Assembly: GCF_009363255.1 (NCBI RefSeq)
Contig: NZ_CP045318.1
Span: 1,278,001 to 1,342,000 of the forward strand
Length of the DNA: 64,000 bases
Origin: Roseivivax sp. THAF197b
Lineage (GTDB): Bacteria > Pseudomonadota > Alphaproteobacteria > Rhodobacterales > Rhodobacteraceae
Direction of reading: 5' to 3'
This document shows, piece by piece, positions 48,831 through 60,195 of the stretch; position 1 is the first letter of the stretch, and each line of letters starts with the position of its first letter. The notes beneath the pieces were generated by a model. That model was not told the DNA's origin, did no database searches, and saw only the letters and a list, made by a program, of their open reading frames with translations. The position numbers were made by a program, and so were the translations under genes.

Positions 48831-49991
48831 CTAGGAGTGCGGCGCAGCGCAGGCAGCGCTGACCGCCTGCATCAGGGCGTCGGTGCTCAGCACGACCGGA
48901 TTGGCCTTCATCGACGAGGAGGCAGCGGCATCGTCGACCCAGGCCTCCCTCGTCTCCAGATCGGGGTCGGGACGCGGGATGAAGGGCAGCCCGTGGCCGT
49001 CGATCCAGTCCTGCAGCGCATCGAGCGCGCCCATCTTCGGCACGCCGAACTGGTCCGCGAGCACGCGCAACACCCAATCCATGCGCGACGTGTCGGCCCG
49101 CGCCGCCTCAAGTGCGGTGGCATTGGCGCGCAGCACCGGCACAAGGAGCCGACCGCAGAGTGCGCCATGGGCCATGCCCGTGCGTCCGCCGATCACACCT
49201 GCAAGCCCGTGCACGGCACCGAGCCCCGCATTGGCCAGCGCAATCCCGCCCGACAGGCTGACATAAGCCAGCTCATCGCGCATCTCGGGGTTTTCCTCGG
49301 ACATCAGCCAATCGAGCGCCTCGATCCCGCGGGGGATCGCATCGCGGCAGATCGCATCCGTGACCGGGTTGGCGCGGGCCGACAGAAAGGGCTCGATCAC
49401 CTGCGTCACCGCATCGAGGCCCGAGGCCAGCGTCACCGCGCCGGGGCAATTATCCGTCAACGCCGGATCGACGATGGCGCGCACCGGCACCATGCGCGCG
49501 TCGCGCAGGCTGACCTTGCGGCCATGCTCCGGCACGCCGATCACGGCGTTCTTCGTGGCCTCCGCACCGGTTCCGGCGGTGGTCGGTACCGCGATCATCG
49601 GCAGGGGGGCTGCGTCCAGCGCGCGGCCTGCTCCGACCACTTCGAGATAATCGAGCGGTGCGCCCGGCTGCGGGATCAGCGCCGCCAGCGCCTTGCCGAG
49701 ATCGATGACCGATCCCCCACCGATCGCAAGGACGCAATCGGGCGGATCGCCCGCGCAATCCTCCAGGTGCCGTGTGAGATCGGGCAACGCGGGCTCGCCG
49801 CGTCCCGTGATGACCCGAACGCGCGCGCCCGTGGCCTCCAGCGCTGTCACGGCTTGGCCCGCAAAGGCCGCGGAGGCAGACCGCACGACAAGGATGGATG
49901 TGCCGAAGCGGCGGGCGTGATCAACGGCGCTTTGCGCGCCACCACGGCCGAAATCGATATGGGCGGGCAGGGTCAGAGAAAAGCTGTTCAT
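48831..49991 (-). CDS. Iron-containing alcohol dehydrogenase family protein
   Basis: A 386-residue group III dehydrogenase. The NAD loop is LAIGGGSVIDLGKALAALI. Of the four usual metal ligands, Asp is in GLDAVTQVIEPF and two His are in GAVHGLAGVIGGRTGMAHG, but the first His of the D-x3-H pair is Gln here (DAVTQ). That variant occurs in several subfamilies, so activity need not be lost. It may act on a hydroxy-acid or aldehyde of the tct pathway, whose operon starts 170 bases downstream on the same strand. The substrate is unknown. Confidence 0.88.
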   Translation of the reverse strand: MNSFSLTLPAHIDFGRGGAQSAVDHARRFGTSILVVRSASAAFAGQAVTALEATGARVRVITGRGEPALPDLTRHLEDCAGDPPDCVLAIGGGSVIDLGKALAALIPQPGAPLDYLEVVGAGRALDAAPLPMIAVPTTAGTGAEATKNAVIGVPEHGRKVSLRDARMVPVRAIVDPALTDNCPGAVTLASGLDAVTQVIEPFLSARANPVTDAICRDAIPRGIEALDWLMSEENPEMRDELAYVSLSGGIALANAGLGAVHGLAGVIGGRTGMAHGALCGRLLVPVLRANATALEAARADTSRMDWVLRVLADQFGVPKMGALDALQDWIDGHGLPFIPRPDPDLETREAWVDDAAASSSMKANPVVLSTDALMQAVSAACAAPHS

Positions 49992-50189
49992 GTCTTACAG
50001 GTAAGCCGCGGGCGGGGACTGGAAAGCCCAATCAGGCGGGATCGGCTGCGAGGCGGGGGGCGTATTGCGCGCCAAACGCGCCGAAAATCAAGGCCTTGAT
50101 GCGGGGTGGCGCGTCAGGTTTGGCCGGGGCGTGGGGCGGGCGATAGCGCCTGCGTGCGGGGCGATCGCGGCAGGGCTGAAATCAGCGCC

Positions 50190-50223
50190 AAAAAAGGGAA
50201 CGGGGCCCGCGCGGGGCCCCGTT
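50190..50223 (-). terminator. Intrinsic terminator of the glp operon
   Basis: On the minus strand AACGGGGCCC and GGGCCCCGTT form a 10-bp stem with a 5-nt loop, starting 10 bases after the glpV stop and followed by CCCTTTTTT. The rest of the 241-bp spacer 49992-50232 shows no gene. Confidence 0.88.
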
Positions 50224-50232
50224 CGGGTTCGA

Positions 50233-51954
<1,722 letters not shown>

Positions 51955-52042
51955 TGGTTCCTCCCTGATTGAACCGTTATGTCGAGGAGTGAAGCGTTAC
52001 CGCGCGGACCTCCTCGTTTGCCCGCGCGTGGTGGAAACCTGA

Positions 52043-52315
52043 TCAGACCCAGCGGAAGACCGCCGCGGCATAGATCAGGCAGACGATGAGGGCGAAGGGT
52101 TGGTTCGCCCCGATCAGTCCAAGCCAGGCCAGGTTGATGAAGGCCGAGCCCAGAAGGGTGATGAAAAGCCGGTCGCCCCGCGTGGTCTCGATGCGCAGGA
52201 TGCCCACGCGCGGGGTTTCGGGGAACTTGATCGCGAGGATCGTGAAGGTGATCAGAAGAAGCGCGATCACCGCGAAGAAGGCCGCCGTGGGCCAGGTCCA
52301 TGCCATCCATGCCAT
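52043..52315 (-). CDS. glpU: Small membrane protein GlpU (DUF2160)
   Basis: A 90-residue protein with two or three helices (AAFFAVIALLLITFTILAIKF, LGSAFINLAWLGLIGANQPFALIVCLIYAAAVFRWV). Its place between glpQ and glpV matches glpU of the rhizobial glycerol operon. AAAGGACCACTGAC precedes the ATG. Its role in transport is not established. Confidence 0.9.
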   Translation of the reverse strand: MAWMAWTWPTAAFFAVIALLLITFTILAIKFPETPRVGILRIETTRGDRLFITLLGSAFINLAWLGLIGANQPFALIVCLIYAAAVFRWV

Positions 52316-52370
52316 GTCAGTGGTCCTTTCGCTGTGTCGGGTTGGTTCTTCGGCGCGCGCAGTGCCATCG

Positions 52371-52536
52371 GCGCGGAACAAGGCCGCAGGCCGCCGCGCC
52401 AGCGCTGGACCGGCCCGACGGTCCGGCGCTTTGGTGACGCTTGCACACCGCTCGGGCAGCAGAGGGACGTGGCCGACATAAAGTGCGGACCTCGGAGGTT
52501 GCGGCGCCGAACCCCGGTCCAGCGCTGGCGCGGCTC
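52371..52536 (-). repeat. 166-bp structured intergenic repeat, copy 1 (glpQ-glpU spacer)
   Basis: This segment and 54415-54580 align end to end over 166 bases without gaps; about 145 positions match by hand. It carries perfect 20-nt inverted arms at 52394-52413 and 52514-52533, each centred on AGCGCT, plus a small hairpin GGACCG/CGGTCC inside the left part. When transcribed with the operon it should fold into one long hairpin. It lies 28 bases after the glpQ stop and 55 bases before the glpU start. No transposase or open frame with a ribosome binding site is present. Confidence 0.8.
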
Positions 52537-52564
52537 CGCGCGACGGGGAAAGCGATGCCCTGCA

Positions 52565-53434
<870 letters not shown>

Positions 53435-53437
53435 GGC

Positions 53438-54307
<870 letters not shown>

Positions 54308-54414
54308 CACGGGGCCTTTCGGGAAGAGGATTGAATTGCGTCGCCAATTTGGTCGCTTACCGAGACTGCGCCGGACCGGCGGGCTGGCGCTGTGATGATC
54401 GAGCGATGCACCGG

Positions 54415-54580
54415 GCGCGGAACAAGGCCGCAGGCTGTCGCGCCAGCGCTGGACCAGCCCGACGGTCCGGCGCTTTGGAAATGCAAGCGCACCGCTCGGG
54501 AGGCAGAGGGACGTGGCGTGGATAAAGCGCAGACCTCGGAAGTCGGAGCGCCGAACCCCGGTCCAGCGCTGGCGCGGCTC
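54415..54580 (-). repeat. 166-bp structured intergenic repeat, copy 2 (glpT-glpP spacer)
   Basis: Second copy of the element at 52371-52536, in the same orientation and of identical length. Inverted arms are at 54438-54457 and 54558-54577 (18 of 20 complementary by Watson-Crick pairs). An extra inverted partner of its left part lies just outside at 54368-54387, matching 54454-54473 in 19 of 20 positions. The copy fills the middle of the 364-bp glpT-glpP spacer (54308-54671), the longest gap in the operon; the remainder of that spacer shows no gene. Confidence 0.8.
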
Positions 54581-54671
54581 GCGCAACGTCCGACCCGAGA
54601 GACCTCATCCTCGGCCTTGACCCAAGAATCTCCCAACGCCCCGAAGCGCGCGTGATGATGGAGAGCCAACA

Positions 54672-55748
<1,077 letters not shown>

Positions 55749-55760
55749 GTCTCTCTCTCC

Positions 55761-56849
55761 TCAGGCGGCCAGCGCGTAGGCTGCGGGGGCGATCAGATCA
55801 CCGTTTTCGCCGAACACGTAGACGTGCCGCGGATCGAGCCACACGGACAGGTCCTTGCCGATATCGAGGTGGTGAACGCCGTGGATCAGTCCGACCCAGC
55901 GCTGCCCGTGATGATCGAGATGCACGAAGGTCTCCGAACCGGTCAGCTCCGTCACGACGAGCCGGGTTGTGAACTCCATCGCGTCCTCGGAATGTTTGCC
56001 GATCTCGAGGTGGTTGGGCCGGAACCCGGCGGTATAGCGCCCGTCGGGCAGGTCGGCGAGGCGGCCTTTCGCGGGCGTGCTCTGTCCGTCGCCGAACATC
56101 AGGTTCGATCCGGTCTTCGACACCGGCAGGAAGTTCATCGGCGGGTCCGAGAAGACCCGCGCCGTGGTCGCATCCACCGGCTGGCGATAGACGTCGGGCG
56201 TGAGGCCGAACTGCGTCACGCGGCCCTCCCAGAGGGTTGCGGTATTGCCGCCCAGAAGCAGCGCTTCCTCGGGTTCGGTCGTGGCATAGACGAAGATGGA
56301 GCCCGACTTCTCGAAGATCTTCGGGATCTCTACGCGCAATTCCTCGCGCAGCTTGTAATCGAGGTTCGCCAGCGGCTCATCGAGCAGCACAAGGCCCGCA
56401 TTCTTCACAAGCGCACGGGCCAGGGCGCAACGCTGCTGCTGGCCGCCAGACAGTTCCAAGGGCTTGCGGTCGAGCATCGGGGTGAGCTGCATCAGCTCGG
56501 CGGTTTCGCGCACGCGGCGGTCGATCTCGGAGCCATCGACCCCCATCAGCTTCATGGGCGAGGCGATGTTGTCGTAGACGCTCATCGAGGGGTAGTTGAT
56601 GAATTGCTGGTAGACCATCGCGACCTTGCGATCCTGCACGCGCTGGCCGGTCACATCCTCGCCCTGCCACAGGATCTGGCCCGTCGCGGGCACGTCGAGC
56701 CCGGCCATCAGCCGCATGAGCGACGTCTTGCCCGAGGAGGTGGGCCCCAGCAGGACGTTCATCGTGCCTTTCTCGAGCGTCAGATCGGTGGGGTAGATAT
56801 GCGTCTGCCCGTCGACCGTCTTGGATACGCCTTTGAGTTCGAGCGTCAT
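55761..56849 (-). CDS. glpS: Glycerol ABC transporter ATP-binding protein GlpS
   Basis: A 362-residue MalK-type ATPase. Walker A is GPTSSGKT (35-42), Q-loop Gln81/82, intact signature LSGGQ (133-137) and Walker B LVLLDEP with Glu158. The H-loop reads YATTEPEEAL, so the switch His is Thr191. ATG 56849 is chosen because it starts MTLELKGVSK in line with the family. Overlap and spacing with glpD (13 bases) and glpT (12 bases) show one operon. GlpS and GlpT together should give one complete ATP site. Confidence 0.92.
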   Translation of the reverse strand: MTLELKGVSKTVDGQTHIYPTDLTLEKGTMNVLLGPTSSGKTSLMRLMAGLDVPATGQILWQGEDVTGQRVQDRKVAMVYQQFINYPSMSVYDNIASPMKLMGVDGSEIDRRVRETAELMQLTPMLDRKPLELSGGQQQRCALARALVKNAGLVLLDEPLANLDYKLREELRVEIPKIFEKSGSIFVYATTEPEEALLLGGNTATLWEGRVTQFGLTPDVYRQPVDATTARVFSDPPMNFLPVSKTGSNLMFGDGQSTPAKGRLADLPDGRYTAGFRPNHLEIGKHSEDAMEFTTRLVVTELTGSETFVHLDHHGQRWVGLIHGVHHLDIGKDLSVWLDPRHVYVFGENGDLIAPAAYALAA

Positions 56850-56862
56850 CGGTTCCGTCCTC

Positions 56863-58461
56863 TCATTCCGCCGCGCGGGTCTGCGTGTCACGCGCCGCTG
56901 CCATGAAGGCGTCGAGCGCGGCGATATTCTCGTCCGTCATGCGCAGGCCGAGCTTGCTGCGCCGCCAGACGACGTCCTCGGCATTCTGTGCGTATTCCTG
57001 CGCCATGAGCCAGTGAATTTCGGCCTCCGTCAGGGTTGCGCCGAAGTTTTTTCCCAGAGCCTCGGGGCTCCTCGCGTCTCCGAGGATCGCGCGGGCTTCC
57101 GTGCCGTAGGCGCGCACGAGGCGGCCCGCCCATCTGTCGTCCAGAAACGGGTATTCCGCCTTGAGCGCGTCTGTCAGAGCAGCCACGCCATCCACGGCGA
57201 AATCGCCGCCGGGCAGGGGCACGCCCGCGGTCCAGGGCCCTTTCGAGACGTGCAGATGACCGCCGATCTGCTCAAGCGCGGATTCGGCGAGGCGGCGATA
57301 GGTTGTGATCTTGCCGCCGAAGATGTTCAGCATGGGCGCGCCGCCCTCCGCATCGACCTTCAGCGTGTAGTCGCGGGTCGCGGCACTGGCGCTGGACGCA
57401 CCGTCGTCGAAAAGGGGCCGGACGCCGGAGAAAGTCCAGACCACATCGGCTTTCGTGATTTGGTGCTTGAAGTAATTGTTCGCGAAATCAATCAGGTAGG
57501 TCTGCTCGGCTTCAGTTGCGACGGGTTTGTCCGACGGGTCGAGATGTTCGGCATCGGTGGTGCCGATCAGGGTGAAATCCTGCTCATAGGGGATGGCGAA
57601 GATGATCCGCCCGTCGGTGCCCTGAAAGAAGTAGCACTTGTCGTGATCGTAGAGCTTCTTCGTCACGATATGGCTGCCGCGCACGAGCCGCACCCCGTCC
57701 GAGGAATTGAGCCGGACCTTGGTCTGGATCACATCGCCGACCCAAGGGCCCGCGGCATTCACGAGCATGCGGGCGCGGTGGGTGCGGCGCGCGCCATGTT
57801 CGCTATTTTGCGTTTCGATACGCCAATGATCGCCGTCCCGCTCCGCGCTGACCACTTTCGTGCGCGTCAGGATCTCGGCGCCACGCGCCTCCGCATCCCG
57901 CGCATTCAGCACGACGAGGCGCGAATCCTCGACCCAGCAATCGGAATATTCGAAGGCCGTTTCGAACCGATCCTCGAGCGGCGCGCCCTCGGGCGTGCCC
58001 GTCAGCGACAGGGTCGACGTGCCGGGCAGGATCTTCCGGCCGCCCAGATGGTCGTACATGAAAAGCCCCAGCCGGATCAGCCAGGCCGGTCTGCGTCCCT
58101 TCATCCACGGCATGATCCGGGACAGGAGCCGCGACGTCGGCGTTTCGCTCTCGAAACGCATATCCTTATGATAGGGCAGCACAAATCGCATCGGCCAGCT
58201 GATATGCGGCATGGCGCGCAGCAGCGTCTCGCGCTCGATCAGGCTTTCGCGCACGAGCCGCACCTCGAAATATTCGAGGTAGCGCAGGCCGCCATGGAAG
58301 AGCTTCGTCGAGGCGGAGGAGGTGGCCGAGGCCAGATCGTTCATCTCCGCCAGGGTGACGGAGAGACCGCGACCGGACGCATCCCGGGCGATGCCGCATC
58401 CGTTGATGCCGCCCCCGATGATGAACAGGTCGCTGATGTCTGTATCTGGCCGCTGGGCCAT
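56863..58461 (-). CDS. glpD: Aerobic glycerol-3-phosphate dehydrogenase
   Basis: A 532-residue membrane-associated flavoprotein that oxidises glycerol-3-phosphate to dihydroxyacetone phosphate and feeds quinone. The FAD dinucleotide motif is DLFIIGGGINGCGIARDASGRG. Further blocks are ATSSASTKLFHGGLRYLEYFEV and the substrate region near GPWVGDVI. ATG 58461 has GGGAGGAACGGT ahead of it; an in-frame upstream ATG lacks this. First gene of the glp operon, divergent from glpR. Confidence 0.97.
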   Translation of the reverse strand: MAQRPDTDISDLFIIGGGINGCGIARDASGRGLSVTLAEMNDLASATSSASTKLFHGGLRYLEYFEVRLVRESLIERETLLRAMPHISWPMRFVLPYHKDMRFESETPTSRLLSRIMPWMKGRRPAWLIRLGLFMYDHLGGRKILPGTSTLSLTGTPEGAPLEDRFETAFEYSDCWVEDSRLVVLNARDAEARGAEILTRTKVVSAERDGDHWRIETQNSEHGARRTHRARMLVNAAGPWVGDVIQTKVRLNSSDGVRLVRGSHIVTKKLYDHDKCYFFQGTDGRIIFAIPYEQDFTLIGTTDAEHLDPSDKPVATEAEQTYLIDFANNYFKHQITKADVVWTFSGVRPLFDDGASSASAATRDYTLKVDAEGGAPMLNIFGGKITTYRRLAESALEQIGGHLHVSKGPWTAGVPLPGGDFAVDGVAALTDALKAEYPFLDDRWAGRLVRAYGTEARAILGDARSPEALGKNFGATLTEAEIHWLMAQEYAQNAEDVVWRRSKLGLRMTDENIAALDAFMAAARDTQTRAAE

Positions 58462-58526
58462 ACCGTTCCTCCCAAAACGATCAGGCCTCACGACACTGAC
58501 AAACCGCTCTGTCCCGTTCAAGAGTT

Positions 58527-58550
58527 TTTTCGTTTATTTTCGTTTTCGAA
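58527..58550. promoter_or_regulatory. Probable GlpR operator repeats before glpD
   Basis: Within the 269-bp glpD-glpR spacer, TTTTCGTTT occurs at 58527-58535 and again at 58537-58545, running into TTTTCGAA (58543-58550). TATTTTCGTT here matches the E. coli GlpR half-site pattern WATKYTCGWW. The tract lies 66-89 bases upstream of the glpD start, a good place for a repressor. Confidence 0.6.
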
Positions 58551-58710
58551 GATTTTTCTTGATTTTTATGAGGCGTGGCGGACAGTGTCGTGGCGTCAAT
58601 GCCTGCGTAAATCGTCATCGTAAGCGTTGAATTTAGGCAAAAAACCGAATCGGACGTCGTTTCGGTTCGCGACTCGCACCCTCCTTGCCGCATCCGTGGC
58701 GGGCATAACC

Positions 58711-58725
58711 GAACGAAAACGAAAG
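58711..58725. promoter_or_regulatory. Inverted GlpR-type repeat at the glpR start
   Basis: GAACGAAAACGAAAG is the reverse complement of CTTTCGTTTTCGTTC, the same CGTTTTCG/TTTCGTTT element seen before glpD. It ends 5 bases before the glpR ATG at 58731. GlpR binding here would repress its own gene. Confidence 0.5.
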
Positions 58726-58730
58726 CGCCG

Positions 58731-59522
58731 ATGTCCCAAACCTTCCGGCACAGCGAGATCATCGACATCGCCCGGCGCGACGGGGCCGTCACCGTCGAAG
58801 GGCTCGCGGCTCATTTCGGGGTCACGCACCAGACCATCCGACGCGATCTGACGGACCTGGCCGAGGCGGGCCGTCTGGAGCGGGTGCATGGCGGCGCCGT
58901 GCTGCCGTCCGGGACCACCAATATCGGCTACGAGGAGCGCCGCGCGCTCAACACGGAGGCCAAGACCGCCATCGCGGAGGCCTGTGCGGCGCAGATCCCC
59001 GACAATATCTCGCTTTTCCTCAATATCGGCACCTCGACGGAGGCGGTCGCGCGGGCGCTCGACCAGCATGCCAACCTGCTGGTGGTGACCAACAACATGA
59101 ATGTGGCCAATATCCTGGCCGCGAATGATGGCTGCGAGGTCGTGGTCACCGGGGGACGCTTGCGCAGGTCCGATGGCGGGCTCGTCGGCAACCTCGCCGC
59201 CGAGACGATCCGTCAGTTCAAATTCGATCTCGCGGTGATCGGCTGCTCGGCTCTGGATGATGACGGCGACCTTCTGGATTTCGACATCGAGGAGGTGGGC
59301 GTCAGCCAAACCATCCTCGCCCAAGCGCGGCGCACCTTCCTTGTCGCCGATCAATCGAAATTCACCCGCAGCGCGCCCGCACGGATCGCCACCTTGGCCG
59401 ATATCGATACGTTCTTTACCGATGCGACGCTGCCCGGATCGCTCGCGGCCAAATGCCGTGAATGGGGAACAACGGTGACCCCGCCGACCCAAGGCGGGGG
59501 CTTGTCGCGCGCGGCGTCGTGA
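58731..59522 (+). CDS. glpR: DeoR-family glycerol regulon repressor GlpR
   Basis: A 263-residue DeoR-type regulator. The N-terminal winged helix (HSEIIDIARRDGAVTVEGLAAHFGVTHQTIRRDLTDL) has the DeoR recognition segment HQTIRRDL. The C-terminal phosphosugar-binding domain (SLFLNIGTSTEAVARAL, VGNLAAETI) should sense glycerol-3-phosphate. It is divergent from glpD with repeated CGTTTTCG motifs between them. Confidence 0.94.
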   Translation: MSQTFRHSEIIDIARRDGAVTVEGLAAHFGVTHQTIRRDLTDLAEAGRLERVHGGAVLPSGTTNIGYEERRALNTEAKTAIAEACAAQIPDNISLFLNIGTSTEAVARALDQHANLLVVTNNMNVANILAANDGCEVVVTGGRLRRSDGGLVGNLAAETIRQFKFDLAVIGCSALDDDGDLLDFDIEEVGVSQTILAQARRTFLVADQSKFTRSAPARIATLADIDTFFTDATLPGSLAAKCREWGTTVTPPTQGGGLSRAAS

Positions 59523-59556
59523 CTAACCTGATCCTGTCACGGCAAAGGGGGGCACC

Positions 59557-60180
59557 ATGTCCGACGCACATCTGGAGCGTGTCTATGGCGCGCAGAACAG
59601 CGACGAGGCGCGCGCGGCCTATGACGATTGGGCCGACGCCTATGAGCGCGACCTTTGCGCGATGGGCTACCGGCTGCCTGCAGCCTTCGCGTCTGTCTTC
59701 GCCGCCCATGTGCCGCGCGACGCAGGCCCCATCCTCGATGCGGGCTGCGGTGGCGGTATCCAGGCCGAACCCCTGGCGCTTTTGGGGTACGGCCCGCTGA
59801 CGGGCATCGATCTGTCCGAGGGCATGTTGGCGGTCGCACGCGCCAAGGGGCTCTACGCGGAATTGCGCCAGATGGCGTTGGGCGGAAGGCTCGATTTTCC
59901 GGATGACCATTTCGCCGTGAGCTATGCCTGCGGGTGTATTTCGCCCGGCCATGCGCCCGCATCGTCCTTCGAGGATCTGACGCGCGTGACCCGGCCCGGC
60001 GGGTTGGTCCTGTTCTCGCTCCGCGCCGATGCAGGGCAGGACCCGGCCTATCCGGAGGCCGTGGCGCAGCTTGCCGCTTCGGGACGCTGGCGCGAGGTCT
60101 TCAAGACCGCGCCATTCCAGTCGATGCCTTACGGTGAGCCCGAGATCACCCACCGCGTGCATGTCTACGAGGTGATCTAG
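59557..60180 (+). CDS. Class I SAM-dependent methyltransferase
   Basis: A 207-residue Rossmann-fold methyltransferase. Motif I is ILDAGCGGGIQAEPLALLG, followed by the acidic LTGIDLSEGM strand. The N-terminus (YDDWADAYERDL) and DPAY...ALRYHVYEV-type end resemble the WBSCR27/METTL27 group. AAGGGGGGCACC precedes the ATG. The substrate is unknown. It ends 15 bases from the convergent sensor kinase gene. Confidence 0.9.
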   Translation: MSDAHLERVYGAQNSDEARAAYDDWADAYERDLCAMGYRLPAAFASVFAAHVPRDAGPILDAGCGGGIQAEPLALLGYGPLTGIDLSEGMLAVARAKGLYAELRQMALGGRLDFPDDHFAVSYACGCISPGHAPASSFEDLTRVTRPGGLVLFSLRADAGQDPAYPEAVAQLAASGRWREVFKTAPFQSMPYGEPEITHRVHVYEVI

Positions 60181-60195
60181 CCCGCGCGTGACCGC

